From positions 28,082 through 92,081 of the forward strand of contig RPFO01000667.1 of assembly GCA_009746045.1 (NCBI GenBank): 64,000 nucleotides of DNA. Direction: 5' to 3'. A program made the position numbers and the translations under genes. The notes below the pieces were generated by a model. It did no database searches, was not told the DNA's origin, and saw only the letters and a program-made list of their open reading frames with translations. The first letter of the stretch is position 1; every line of letters begins with the position of its first letter. Below, one piece after another: positions 1 to 11,194 of the stretch. Origin of the DNA: Mesostigma viride (taxonomy: Eukaryota; Streptophyta; Mesostigmatophyceae; Mesostigmatales; Mesostigmataceae).

Positions 1-88
1 CTAGTCTATCTGCATGAGGTATCTACCTGATCTGCCGCGGGCCAGGTGCCCGGCTAGGCCCAGGCGCCTGTGCCTAATAATGTGGGAA
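1..88 (-). mobile_element. LINE-A 3' coding fragment at window edge
   Basis: This stretch matches, on the minus strand, the C-terminal coding part of the LINE-A family (compare 498-580). It stops abruptly at 88, where the A/T-rich tail of the next LINE-A copy begins, so the neighbouring copy appears to have inserted into it. The remainder lies outside the window. No open frame is usable. Confidence 0.75.
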
Positions 89-3000
89 TTAATTAATTAA
101 TTAATAGACACGTGACTGCGTCACGTGAGCATAAGTCCTCAGTGGGAGGGGAACATGGGATATGGAATGGATGGTATAAGCTATCTAGGTCCTAGTTACA
201 GGGGTGTGGGCACCGCGGCCCGAATCGCTATGAATGCCATACTTGGTCACACGCGGAGCCCCCACAGGCTTGGGGGTGGTCTCCTTCATCACTACTTGCC
301 ATCTATCCTTGCGCACCATCTGCCTCCATATTACAGACAAACCAGGAGGCTGCCCGGGGGTGAGCCCGTCACGTCTAGTGTAGCACATGTCCATGCCGAG
401 TCTATCACGAAAAGTCCACGGGTGGCGGACCTGCCGCGCGCGGCCGGGGGCACGCCAGGTGAGGACATATCGCCCAGGCTGGGCGGGCTTGGTGCCAGCT
501 AGTCTATCTGATGTATCTACCTGATCTGTGCGGGCCAGGTGCCCGGCTAGGCCCAGGCGCCTGTGCCTAATAATGTGGGAAACATAGGGCAAATCAGCGT
601 ACAAATCCTCATTACTAATGTGCAAACCAAAGGGGATGTTAAGGGCCTTGCGCAGCATCTTGGTGACGGCGCCGTCGAGTCGTTGCTCCAGCTCCTGCGT
701 CAGTGTCCACGTCTCGGCGCCGTAGGTCAGGATCGTCAGAATGACGACCTTGAAGAGGTCACGCTTGACGATCCGGGGTAGGGCGGGGTTGCTCCACCAG
801 CGGCGGTGGTCATGGAGGTGCGCCCACGCCATGCCGATCCGTGTCGTCATGTCGTCCTCGCAGTCGGGAAGCCAACTGCCGAGCAGCTTGAATTAAGCGG
901 CCTGAAGGAGGGTAGTTGACCTCGGCATCGTCTACTTAACACGTCGTACGTCAAAACTCAGTCCTAAAAATAGGACTGAGTATGCCAACTTTGAGATCAT
1001 GTAGCGGTAAGGGTAGGGGGGTACCCCATAGGTTTGATATGCATCAGAGCACTCAATATCATGCTAATGCTTGGGCATATGCCTAAAAAATCATATGTTG
1101 ACCAAATCATGTAAAATTTTACAAGGGTGTCAACCCATGCTCGCGATTTGGCAATTTTCTGTGGAAGGACGAGTTGGGAAAATTCAATAAAATCCATATG
1201 CATGTTGAAAAAATATAGGCGTGTAAACAATATAGTTCTTGAAACATGGCAAAAAACTGGGCTCAATTTGGCCACAGCCTCTACCTGAAACTCACCAAAA
1301 ACCACCAGCCCTAAGAATGGGTTTCGAGGTTGCTAGCAATGTGCAAGCATGTAAGTGCGGTCATACTACACACCACCGTGGCAACCAACCATGCCAATCA
1401 ACTCATTTCCCTTCTAGCATAACAGGAAAACATACTTGCATCATCATATTGCAGTTATATTATACCTTAGTATATGTGTGAGAGCCTATGCACGCACGTA
1501 GGGAATGGGCATTGATACCTACCTACAAAGGGTTTTATTATGAGCCTTAACCACCAATATAATGGGTAGGTTAAGCATATTTCAATTGTTTTTAACAAGA
1601 ATAGAGATGGCTAACACTGTTTTGCCTTGCCATGGCATGGCCAACATACTTGCTGGCACATGATGACAGTGGTTTATCACCAAGATTCTTCACTCACCCG
1701 TATAAGCTTGAAAGCACGCTGGATGCAGCCCATGGCCATACAATCACGCAGTATGAACGTAGCAAAAGAATAACTAACATCTATGAAGGTATTTAAACCC
1801 ATACAGCGCCTAAAAAACTGCAAAAGTACACTAGGGTAAGGCAAATGCCTGGAAACATCATAAAAAATGGGGGGTTTAGAGAGGGGCAGGCAACGGTCAA
1901 GAAAGCGCATCAAGATTCGAAACTGACAGCGCCTTGCAAGCTCAAACTCATGTAAGAACATAACAAAACGATGAGGTGACGATATTTCAGCTTTACCGTG
2001 CACGGATGGCGTTATCTTGGCCCAGGCGGTGCCCGCAAAAGTGACATTTGCGGCACACAAACCATGACATGACAGAGTGGTCGAAATCATCAAATCTTTA
2101 CTGCCACTGACTTAATTCTACACACATGCATGATAATAAGTAGAAAGAAGCATATAAACCCTTCGAACTGCACCGTAAAGTAAATTTAGTCATCAATTCC
2201 GTCAACCTGCCTGGTCGCAGTTTTTTCCAGCAAGAGCAGTGCCGACACCTGGTAAATCGCATCCCCGGGAGCTAAAAATTGGTTTGTGTCATCTTTAGGA
2301 CATATAAAATCTATTTCCTGGGTTTTACCAGCTAAATCGTCCGCAAACGTAAACTGTATGCATGGGCGCAAGCCGCCATGGCTAGGTCGTGCATTTCCGG
2401 AACTCACGTTTCACGTGAAAAAGTACCCTTACCACCTGTACTTTGACCGTACATTTAGCCGCCCAAACAAAATCCAAAAAAATCGCAAAAATATGTCTAA
2501 GAAAGGTCATTTCACGTAGTATTTGAATAAATTTTGAGGGAATTTTTTTGACAAACATTCCGACTTGGGCGAATTTTCTACGAAACCCAAAAACTCGGTC
2601 CTAAGAATAGGACTGAGTTGAACTCAGTCCTAAGAATAGGTGCAGTGACGAACGACGTGTTAAGAGACGGAGTGTGGGTGGGGGCCCTGCCATGCCGAGG
2701 GCCAGGGCCTCCGTTTTGGGGCTGATTTCTAGACCAACCGCCCGAGCCTCGAGCGCCAGGCAGCCTCCAGCCAAAGTTGGGCAGACTCCGGCTTCTCGAT
2801 GAGCGTGATGTCGTCGGCATAAATGAGGTCAGCTAGTAAATTCTGCTTGTTAGTCGGCCCCCCTTCCCCAAGCTCGTTCGTGATCGCTAGGCCAGGGGCA
2901 CGGCCTGCAATGCTAGCAAAGCGGAGCACGTGCCTGGCGCATAACATAATCAACTACAATAATAAACAGGTACGGCGACAGGACGCAACCCTGCCTGACG

Positions 3001-3819
3001 CCGGTCTGCAGTGGGCATGGCGGGGTAATGCCGTGTTGAGTGCGCACCGAAGTGGTCGACCCCTCATACAGCGTGCGGATGACGGTAATCAGGGGAGCCG
3101 GGGACGCGAGCGCGAGCAAGTACAGCCCATAGAGCGTCCCAGAGGACAGAATCAAAAGCCTTGATGAAGTCGACGAAGATCAGGATGGCGGGAAACTCAC
3201 CAGGTTGCAGGAGAGCGATTTCCTCGAAGAGGCGACGCGCGACGAAGATGGCCATGACGGTGTTGCGCCCAGGACGGAAGCCCATTTGACTTTCCCCAAG
3301 GTGACAGTCGAGAGCAGAACGAAGGCGGTTGAGGATCATGCGCATGAACAACTTGAGTGCGGCGCTCTGGATGAGGACTCCTCTGTAGTTGGCGGGGTCG
3401 TCAGGGGAACCTTTGGCTTTGTACAGCATAATACGGTAGCTGTGCTGCCACTCAGGAATCGGCGGCGCGTCGGCAAGCAGGATCCGGTTGCAGACGTCAA
3501 GCAGGAACCCCGTGAGCGCCGTCAGCTTAATCACCGGGGCTGGGAGCTGGTCAGGTCCAACGGCGGCATAGAAGCGGAGTTGCTTGGCGGCGGTGCTCAG
3601 CTCGAGCTCGGTGAACGGCGGGAGCTCGTTGGGGTCGGCCAGGGGTTCCGTCAGCTAGGGCTGGGTACGTGTAGTCCTGCTCAGCAGCGGGCGGCGTGGG
3701 CGGCGCAGGGACGTCCGCAGGCGCTACTGCCAGGCGTGCGGCCGCCAGAGGGCCAAGCGGCGGAGGCGGCGGGGGGGCGCCGAGCAGCCGGGACTGGGAG
3801 GAATACCACTGGTCGAGGA
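89..3819 (-). mobile_element. LINE-A copy 1, 5'-truncated non-LTR retrotransposon, interrupted
   Basis: Minus-strand LINE. Its 3' end is at low coordinates: a TTAAT-type tail (89-108), a perfect 8-bp-stem hairpin (109-127), then the C-terminal coding region. Reverse transcriptase is recognisable from about 3530 down to 2690, with the NYRG and GFRPGR blocks, an FIKAFDS palm block and the YADD catalytic motif near 2810-2825. A TYGAETWTL block follows and then GHLAR near the C-terminus. Several frameshifts (for example near 2765, 2935 and 3105) make it a pseudogene. A 1.7-kb transposon (940-2659) splits it between palm and thumb. It ends at about 3819, inside the region before the RT, so the AP-endonuclease is missing. 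RTE-like affiliation is a tentative guess from block layout. Confidence 0.85.
940..2659. mobile_element. 1.7-kb TTAA-flanked non-autonomous DNA transposon
   Basis: This segment interrupts LINE-A copy 1; the uninterrupted copy at 23850-23960 shows it is an insertion. It begins CACGTCGTACGTCA and ends with the inverse complement of CACGTCGTTCGTCA, a 14-bp terminal inverted repeat with one mismatch. TTAA lies directly outside both ends (936-939, 2660-2663). Subterminal hairpins built from ACTCAGTCCT and AGGACTGAGT occur at both ends. No transposase was recognised; the longest frame (1677-2093, minus) resembles nothing known to me. TTAA target choice points to piggyBac or Kolobok-like elements. 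The other LINE-A copy does not read exactly TTAA at this point, so the precise boundary is uncertain. Confidence 0.7.
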
Positions 3820-4409
3820 TACTTCCATGCCTAGGGGCAGCACCATCCCGCGGCCCGCCCCCCCGCCCCCCATGCCCCCCCCCCCCAATAGTACCTGCCA
3901 AAATTTTGACTGCAGATTTGGGTTCAGCTCGCCAAGTGCTATCAGTTTGTCTGTAGAACCGTTTCCGACCATACAGGGAGGTAGCATGCAGAAAATCATA
4001 GTGTTTTGTTGTAAAAAAACTGTGTCGGCCCGGCAACCTACCTCCCTACCCTTTAAGTTAACGGTTGTTTAGATTCTGTAACTGCTAACCTAGGCACCCC
4101 CTGGGGTTCAAGCGACAAGTGGCAAACATCAAGGAGACAACCAGGAACATGCTTATTTTCGCGAGATCTACTCGAATTCAGCGTTGTGTAAAATTTCTTG
4201 TTTTCAAGCACCCCCCTCGGGAGAAGAAAAGCACATAGGACAAGCTAGATTCCTCCCATGATCACAATCCATGAGACATCAATTTTGGACTTGAGTACTT
4301 CGTGTCTCCCCACTGAGACCACATGGAACATTGAGTTGTGGATCATTAATTAGTTCATGACATTGGGAAGTGACGCAGGTGATGTCACATGTCGCACATA
4401 TGTCCTTTA
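3820..4409. other. Intergenic region with homopolymer C tracts
   Basis: No gene is supported. The first 80 bases hold several runs of C (about 3847-3893), similar to the C tracts in the MET1 introns. At 4129-4144 there is a copy of the short repeat end described elsewhere (TCAAGGAGACAACC), with only a 4-bp flanking repeat. Nothing else is recognised. Confidence 0.5.
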
Positions 4410-4444
4410 TATTGATTAAAGTTGTCTCCTTGATATTTATTAAA
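4410..4444 (+). repeat. Tiny insertion GTTGTCTCCTTGA flanked by 11-bp direct repeat
   Basis: The 13-nt sequence 4421-4433 lies between TATTGATTAAA (4410-4420) and TATTTATTAAA (4434-4444), which match at 10 of 11 positions. The same end motif recurs between direct repeats at 7134-7195, 12159-12187 and 42446-42495, which makes chance less likely. Confidence 0.6.
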
Positions 4445-4754
4445 CAACAAATAATGATTCAATATGATCTACTGGTTTCTATAAAACTAAAATGGCATGG
4501 AATCGTGCCATAAAGAATTGGTGTAACGTCTAGACCGTAAACGCCCCGCACAGTTGCATGCAGTCGGCGATATCAACCGAGCTGCTGCCATGACATTCAA
4601 ATGGCTACAAGTGTGAATATGCCTTTAAATTGTAGCAAGCCCTTGGCGTGTCAACCCTCCAAAAGGACATCCAAGAAAGTCCGTATTTTATACAGACATT
4701 TGCTACCGCGAATACGGTCGCACAGAAATGGGGTAAGCCATTATGCTGGTACAA
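4435..4754. other. Spacer downstream of GST-1
   Basis: This probably contains the 3' UTR of the minus-strand GST gene that ends at 4755. No polyadenylation signal of the algal TGTAA type was seen close to the stop. Nothing else is recognised. Confidence 0.4.
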
Positions 4755-5405
4755 TCATGCGCTCGTCACGACCGCTTGCATCTCAGCATGAGCTGCCTTC
4801 ACGAAGTCCAGGGAAGCGATGTTGTTAAAGTACGCTTGCAGGTTAGGGTACGCTGACAAGTCGACCTTCAGGTAAGGCATCCAAGACAGGACGATGTACA
4901 AGTAGGCGTCCGCGACGGTGAAGCCGTTGCCGACCAAGTAATTCTTGCCCGGAGTAATCTCATGCTTCGACAAGAAATCAAGCTTGCTCTTTAGCTTGGC
5001 GGCGGCAGCATCACGCATTTCTCCCGTCAGGGCTGGGTTGAAAAGAGGACCGCAGCTGGAGTGGACCTCGCTGGCGATGTAATTCAACTTGGATTGCAGC
5101 ACGTAGCGTGCGGTGGTGCCGTTGGCAGGCGCGAGATGAGCCTCGGCGTTCTGATCGGCGAGCCACTGTAGAACGGCGCTTCCCTCGTTCAACAGCGTGC
5201 CATCTTCAAGGACAAGGCCAGGAACGTTGCCCTTGACGTTGACAGCATAGTAATCCTCGCCTTTCTTTGGGCCAGAAAGGACCTTGTGGGAGCCGATGTC
5301 CACTAGGTTGGCTTCAACGATCTTGCCCAGAATTCCCGCCTTGTAGGCGGAAATGTAGCTTGCGGCACCGCAGGAGGTGGGAGTGAAATAAAGCTGGGCC
5401 GGCAT
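4755..5405 (-). CDS. Glutathione S-transferase, beta-class-like (cytosolic form)
   Basis: An intronless 216-codon gene. Glutathione S-transferases conjugate glutathione to electrophiles or use it in peroxide and disulphide chemistry. Residues 1-80 form the thioredoxin-like domain. A cysteine at position 12 (TPTSCGAAS) occupies the place of the catalytic Cys of bacterial beta-class enzymes. P62 (NVPGL) fits the conserved cis-proline, and E74/S76 (NEGSAV) the glutathione-binding turn. The helical domain carries the TVADAY N-capping motif near 162-170. Length matches the family. It starts directly at the domain with a good ATG and has no targeting extension, so cytosol is inferred. The paralogue at 13356-14321 is identical at roughly nine residues in ten by eye. 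The bacterial-type, intronless form could reflect old horizontal transfer, but that is not shown here. Confidence 0.9.
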   Translation of the reverse strand: MPAQLYFTPTSCGAASYISAYKAGILGKIVEANLVDIGSHKVLSGPKKGEDYYAVNVKGNVPGLVLEDGTLLNEGSAVLQWLADQNAEAHLAPANGTTARYVLQSKLNYIASEVHSSCGPLFNPALTGEMRDAAAAKLKSKLDFLSKHEITPGKNYLVGNGFTVADAYLYIVLSWMPYLKVDLSAYPNLQAYFNNIASLDFVKAAHAEMQAVVTSA

Positions 5406-7133
5406 TGTGAAGCGTGAGTTAGACTTTGTTCAGGGCAGCGGTGGGTGTCGAAGGAAAGAAGACTTGCTTGACCGGATAGCGACGATTGTCTTTTTATATG
5501 GGCTTGGGAAGCGTGTCCCCGTGGCTCTGTTCCCCGTGGCTTGAATTGGCTCTCTCCCACGCGAGTGTGTTGTCCCCGTGGGCATCTGTTGCGCGCGCGC
5601 CAAAATCCTCGCGGTCGATGGGATGGTTCCAGAATCCAGATGGCTTGCCCGAATCCCGGTTCGCAGACTGGCCGTTGGGAATGCCACGTGGTAAGTGGTC
5701 GCCGGAGTCCGTGAAAATCCAGACAAGAACCGGACCGAAAGTGCACAGATTTTTTCTCCTGATACTACTTGATCAGTACTTTTTTCCCGAATCCCGATGC
5801 AGGTAAACTGATCCAGTGCTCCTGCCGCCTCCCAATACCCATGCCCAGCCAAAACTAGTCCAAAGCTAAGAGACATCATGCCTGATGCCTGAGACCAAGT
5901 GCCGAAATTGCTCTTGCCGACTGCCGAGTTCACGCACCACCGGGGCATTTTGAAGTGGATGTTGGATTCAGCCATTCAGGCGTGAAACGATGGGTAGTCG
6001 CATGCCCGAGGTGAGGAAGGGCAGGCCATGGACCAGAGCGTTAAAAATCAAAAGCAGTAAGTCCTACGGGCTCTGAGAGGCACGGGGGCCGCTTCATGCC
6101 GAGCTTTCTTGTCATGATGATGATCCTCTTTCGATTTTTTTATCCCTATAACAACCGCTTTATCCAATGTGATCCATCTATAATCGGCATAAGGTTTTCG
6201 CGCACGTATCCCCCCTGGATCATTTTCTCGCCCAAAGCTGGAACGTCCAATTTTTGCAATATCCTCCCGTCATTGCGCAAACTGCACACTGGCGACACGG
6301 GCGTGAAGGAGTGCCCGCAGACAACATGATTCGGATTAACGTAACCGCGAATATTGCGCTGTCTTGACTCCGAGCATTGTGCTGGGCTGCTGGCTTGTAA
6401 TCGCTGCCGATCGAGCGCGCGCGCTTTCTCGGAAACTGTGTGATCGTGTCGACACGCGAGGTGGGAGAGCGCTGGTCGTACGTTCCCGCACACCTGGTTA
6501 TTAATAAGAGAGATTACCTACTGATAACGCCATGCCGTGAGGAAGTCTGTGCAGTTTGCAGCACTTGAAGACCTTGAGCTACAGAAGGGCGCAATAGAGT
6601 ATCCGTCTGTCTGGACCTTGATATCGATGACGCTAGCCTTCAAATTTGCTAATTGGCTGAGGTCTCGCCTAACGTGCAGCTTACTGTTGCCAGACCACTG
6701 TGGTGACTGGGGATGGATGTCTGGTCTCCCAGCCCCTTGATACCTAGTACAGTTGGTCTTGGCTTGAAAGTTCATGGCTGGTTCTACGTTTCCGTGTACT
6801 AACGGTTAGTTGAGCCCAAGCTGGCCTAGCAATGTTAGAAGTGAGGTGTAGTCCAGGTGATAGCTACTGATGCTAACACCAAAAAGGGGAATCAGGGGAT
6901 TGGATTCCGCTTTTCTTAGAGCCGGGCTCGGGTGACAACCCATTGGCCAGGCTCGATCATAATAGGTGCCCTGGTCGCTGGTGTGAAAGCCTAATAATAC
7001 GTCAGGCTAGCCATGGGGCCACTGGATGTGACCTCTTGTTTGGGAGCCACAGACGTTCACGAGTTACGAGGCCACTGGCATAACTGCATGCTAATAACTG
7101 CATAGATCGACCCTTGTTGAAGTTTGGGGTTAA
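5406..7133. other. Upstream region of GST-1, no gene recognised
   Basis: About 1.7 kb without a recognisable gene. Several open frames exist (for instance 5430-5975, minus) but they have no domain I recognise. The part nearest 5405 should contain the GST promoter and 5' UTR; no TATA box is obvious. Confidence 0.4.
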
Positions 7134-7195
7134 ATCCTACTTATTGATTATCAAGGAGACAACCAACGCAGGCCACTATCCTACTTATTGATTAT
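7134..7195 (-). repeat. 26-nt insertion flanked by perfect 18-bp direct repeats
   Basis: ATCCTACTTATTGATTAT occurs at 7134-7151 and again at 7178-7195. The 26 nt between them (7152-7177) are the repeat end that reads, on the minus strand, GGCCTGCGTTGG followed by TTGTCTCCTTG. Almost the same 26 nt are flanked by a different 12-bp duplication at 42446-42495. The arrangement looks like an insertion with target-site duplication rather than a tandem repeat. Confidence 0.75.
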
Positions 7196-7349
7196 AGCTC
7201 AAAGAACTGGTACCCCGTGACTCTCCCAAACGGAGGCGCGTGAATGAATGAATGGGGAGGCGGTTGGGAGGTTGACACATTAATGAACAAAATAGTTAAA
7301 TTTGTGCTCCCATGCACGTTGCGGAGTCACGGAGCATTTACCCCGACAT

Positions 7350-7705
7350 GGATGGATGGATGGATGGACGGACGGACGGACGGACGGACGGACGGACGGA
7401 CGGACGGACGGACGGACGGACGGACGGACGGACGGACGGACGGACGGACGGACGGACGGACGGACGGACGGACGGACGGACGGACGGACGGACGGACGGA
7501 CGGACGGACGGACGGACGGACGGACGGACGGACGGACGGACGGACGGACGGACGGACGGACGGACGGACGGACGGACGGACGGACGGACGGACGGACGGA
7601 CGGACGGACGGATGGATGGATGGATGGATGGATGGATGGATGGATGGATGGATGGATGGATGGATGGATGGATGGATGGATGGATGGATGGATGGATGGA
7701 TGGAT
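7350..7705. repeat. Compound (GGAT)(GGAC)(GGAT) microsatellite
   Basis: A few GGAT units, then an uninterrupted (GGAC) run at 7366-7609 (61 units), then (GGAT) at 7610-7705 (24 units). It sits exactly where the GGAT repeat of the LINE-B 3' UTR is expected. The sharp switch suggests that one T-to-C variant unit was amplified as a block. Confidence 0.95.
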
Positions 7706-7833
7706 GGGTGCACACAATCCTGCCGGTCTATTCTATCTATTCTACCTATTCTGCCAGCCCTAGGGGTCTGGCCTAGCATTCTTCCCGAGCTTGCAAACAC
7801 GCGGCTTTACCACTGGTGGGGGGTCATTGTCAT

Positions 7834-7957
7834 CTATCCATTCATATTCATCATCCTGAATGACTCGAAAACGCGGACAAGATAACGGCAGGCTCGAGCT
7901 ACCATGGTCCGGATTCTCCCGATTTCTGGCCTGCGCTGGTTGTCTCCTTGATCTATA
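7834..7957 (+). repeat. About 115-bp interspersed repeat inside LINE-B
   Basis: This segment is absent from the other LINE-B copies at the same place. It ends in GGCCTGCGCTGG plus TTGTCTCCTTG and is flanked by ATCTAT (7835-7840 and 7951-7956). A reverse-oriented copy of the same 115 bp lies at 11577-11700. It is the longest form of the family whose ends make up the tiny insertions. Confidence 0.65.
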
Positions 7958-8464
7958 ACCAGGCATAGTTGTCTCACTTAATAACCTGAGCCCACTTGGC
8001 CTGCAAATGTCCATCAGCTTTTTCCAAATCACGGAGAGGCCTAGGCCCCCCATGTCCTCTACTGGCTGCTCGTTGAAAGTGCGGGCATTGCAGCATCTAG
8101 CAATTATTGCTGGGCCCGTTCCATGTGAGGAGGTGCCTGCCCCGGCTGAGCAGGTCGCAGCCCTGCGGAGGGGCCACGAGATGTGTATACCTGGTTGGAG
8201 CGAGCTAAGTGCCCTAGAGGGACACGAGACTAATTAATTAACTAAGCTTGTGCTCTAAGTACTAGTTGCAGTCTACGCTGCTTGATGCTGCTGGTGATAA
8301 GTGGCATGCCTAGGTACAAGTCCTCCTTGCGAACGTGTACGGCACAGCCCACGCGGAAAATATATTGACCGCAGCATGTTGGTAACTGCGCCGTCCAGCT
8401 TTTTCGCAACGTCGGCTGTGAGGGTCCACGTCTCGGCTCCATACATGAGAACAGGGAGGACCGA

Positions 8465-9770
8465 AACCTTAATTAATTAATTAAACTCGTGCTGCCGTTG
8501 GGGAGTCACGGAGCATTAACCCCGATGGATGGATGGATGGATGGATGGATGGATGGATGGATGGATGGATGGATGGATGGATGGATGGATGGATGGATGG
8601 ATGGATGGATGGATGGATGGATGGATGGATGGATGGATGGATGGATGGATGGATGGATGGATGGATGGATGGATGGATGGATGGATGGATGGATGGATGG
8701 ATGGATGGATGGATGGATGGATGGATGGATGGATGGATGGATGGATGGATGGATGGATGGATGGATGGATGGATGGATGGATGGATGGATGGATGGATGG
8801 ATGGATGGATGGATGGATGGATGGATGGATGGATGGATGGATGGATGGATGGATGGATGGATGGATGGATGGATGGATGGATGGATGGATGGATGGATGG
8901 ATGGATGGATGGATGGATGGATGGATGGATGGATGGATGGATGGATGGATGGATGGATGGATGGATGGATGGATGGATGGATGGATGGATGGATGGATGG
9001 ATGGATGGATGGATGGATGGATGGATGGATGGATGGATGGATGGATGGATGGATGGATGGATGGATGGATGGATGGATGGATGGATGGATGGATGGATGG
9101 ATGGATGGATGGATGGATGGATGGATGGATGGATGGATGGATGGATGGATGGATGGATGGATGGATGGATGGATGGATGGATGGATGGATGGATGGATGG
9201 ATGGATGGATGGATGGATATTGGATGGATGGATGGATGGATGGATGGATGGATGGATGGATGGATGGATGGATGGATGGATGGATGGATGGATGGATGGA
9301 TGGATGGATGGATGGATGGATGGATGGATGGATGGATGGATGGATGGATGGATGGATGGATGGATGGATGGATGGATGGATGGATGGATGGATGGATGGA
9401 TGGATGGATGGATGGATGGATGGATGGATGGATGGATGGATGGATGGATGGATGGATGGATGGATGGATGGATGGATGGATGGATGGATGGATGGATGGA
9501 TGGATGGATGGATGGATGGATGGATGGATGGATGGATGGATGGATGGATGGATGGATGGATGGATGGATGGATGGATGGATGGATGGATGGATGGATGGA
9601 TGGATGGATGGATGGATGGATGGATGGATGGATGGATGGATGGATGGATGGATGGATGGATGGATGGATGGATGGATGGATGGATGGGTACACGCAATCC
9701 TACCGGTCTAAGCTATCTACATATAGGCTATCTACAAAACAATCCCGCTCTATATCTATGGTCTATCTAT
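8465..9770 (-). mobile_element. LINE-B copy 2, only 3' UTR, with giant GGAT array
   Basis: A minus-strand LINE-B end: AATT-type tail (8465-8485), the conserved terminal hairpin region (8486-8520, GTTGGGGAGTCACGGAGC), a 1.16-kb GGAT array, then the 3' UTR block ACACGCAATCCTACCGGTC. No coding sequence follows; the copy is 5'-truncated at about 9770. It lies directly against LINE-B copy 1. Confidence 0.75.
8524..9685. repeat. (GGAT)n microsatellite, about 289 units
   Basis: Perfect GGAT units at 8527-9218 (173 units) and 9222-9685 (116 units), separated only by a 3-nt ATT insertion at 9219-9221. It belongs to the LINE-B 3' UTR; at 57903 the same context has only about three units. The long reading frames across it encode only tetrapeptide repeats and are not genes. 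Confidence 0.97.
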
Positions 9771-9774
9771 ATCT

Positions 9775-11040
9775 ATGGGTGTGGGCTCACCCGCGCCGCC
9801 CGCCTCGCCCCTGCCGCCTTCCTCGGCTCTGTTGCTCAGGCCTCGGCGGAGATCCGCCAGTTGGTCCCCAGCGCCATCAGCGCTGGCCATTCCCGACTTG
9901 GTCACCCCATCCCCATTGAACCCCTTTGTGCAGGCTGTGCAGGATTCTTACCTTGGGATCCAGCAGGCCAGCTCGTCCGCCCCGCCCAGGCCGTCCACCG
10001 TCGCCTGCCCCGGGGCACGCCCGGCGTGTCCACTGTCGTCAGTCCTAGTGTCTTCCCTACCTGCGTTCATGAAAAACAACAAAAGACCTACGCGGGTATA
10101 CTACACTGTGCCGACTGGATGGGTCTGCATGCGAGCTTGAACGATCAGGGGAAGGCTTGGCTTCACTCTGTTCAGTCCCTTGAGGGGAGCGTGGGGTCCG
10201 CATTCCTGCACGCCCTCCCCATGAGCCCTCTGGCTGTTCACGCTGGTTCCGGCCCTTAACGCCATCGCTCTCCGTCACCAGCTGTTTGCCCCGCAACCTC
10301 TCATCACGGCAGGTGCGTCCTGCGCGGCAGCTGCGGGCTTGCTCTCGATACTACTGGGACGCACTACATCGCGTGCATGGGTGGCCAGCAGAACCAGAAC
10401 TGGTTCCTCTATCTCCATACCGCTCTTCGGCCTCCGGGTGGTGTGTGCCATGGTTGGGTCGGTCTTTAATTCCCCACTCCACCATCAAGTGCGAGGACGC
10501 GGATGGGGCCGCCCTCTACTCACCCAACCACCGCCCCGACATTACCGTGCTTGACTACGACGGGCAGGGTTGCCACCTGCTCATCGATGTCTCCGTGGCT
10601 CGGCCGCTCTCTGGTCGCCACATCCTCTGGGCGGCTGTGGATGCCAGCGCTGCTGCCGCTGTGGCTGAGCGCGACAAGTTTGCCTCCTAGTAACGGCAAT
10701 GTGGGGCCCCTGATGCACCGGGTCATCCCCTTTGTCCTTGAGGAGTTCGGGGCAATGTGCCCCAAGACAGCGGAGTTTTTCCACGAGTGCTGCCAGTGCC
10801 GTGAAGACCGCCTCGACCTCGAGGGTCAGACCGCCCCGTGGTCTGCCCGCACGTGGTCCTCGTATTGGCAGCAGCGCCTGTCACTCGCCCTCACTCGCAC
10901 TGTGGCTGATGTGTTATTCCGCCGCACCCGGCGGGCCGACTTTGTCGCCCCCCATGCGGTCTAGATCCCTCCCAGACCTGCATGGTGGGCCGGCAGCGAT
11001 GTGGCTGCGTGTCGTAGTTTTGTGCTGTAGTTAGTTGTAC
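9775..11040 (+). mobile_element. LINE-D C-terminal fragment with restriction-like endonuclease (pseudogene)
   Basis: The fragment encodes, over several frames, the C-terminus of a different LINE type. It contains a CCHC finger (CGSCG..LD..GTHYIAC, about 10320-10380) and then a PD-(D/E)XK endonuclease core. NHRPD and, 15 residues later, the D of LLIDVSVARP lie around 10525-10600. A further block, RVIPFVLEEFGAM, follows at about 10715-10760. Frameshifts near 10440 and 10690 break it. This finger plus nuclease arrangement is known from R2-type and other restriction-like-endonuclease LINEs. No reverse transcriptase is present, so it is 5'-truncated. A better-preserved relative is at 34671-35348. 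Confidence 0.75.
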
Positions 11041-11194
11041 GTACCTTGTGCAGCTGGCGTGATCCTTGGATGTCCGTGTCACTGAGATTACTATTTCTTC
11101 AGGGTTCTTCTTCTTTTCGGGGTTTTCCTTATGTTGCATTCCAATCTCACCACCGTAATTTATCATTCTTAATGAATCTATATCTATGGTATGG

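Larger units (their letters stand above)
7290..8460 (-). mobile_element. LINE-B copy 1, truncated, with GGAC/GGAT array
   Basis: Minus-strand 3' part of LINE-B. In genomic order it holds the terminal hairpin region (about 7318-7348), the microsatellite (7350-7705), a short 3' UTR, and the C-terminal coding region (7760-8190) ending in the block that reads SLSVIWTKMMDKAKW in the better copy at 41561-41926. A further coding part (8242-8442) follows. A repeat of about 115 bp is inserted near 7837-7952, between two ATCTAT sequences, and a smaller insertion follows it. Frames are broken, so it is a dead copy. The low-coordinate limit is approximate. Confidence 0.7.

Noticed and set aside
4128-4434. 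A 307-bp MITE with 14-bp inverted repeats ATCAAGGAGACAAC
   Set aside because: The right end is better explained as an independent tiny insertion with its own 11-bp flanking repeat; the same motif occurs singly elsewhere.
5430-5975. 181-codon minus-strand frame upstream of GST-1
   Set aside because: No domain, overlapping open frames on both strands, and no similarity to the GST-2 extension.
7244-10259. Very long open frames in several frames and both strands encoding [12 protein letters not shown] or VRPS repeats
   Set aside because: They are translations of the GGAT/GGAC microsatellites, open in all frames because the unit lacks stops; no gene.
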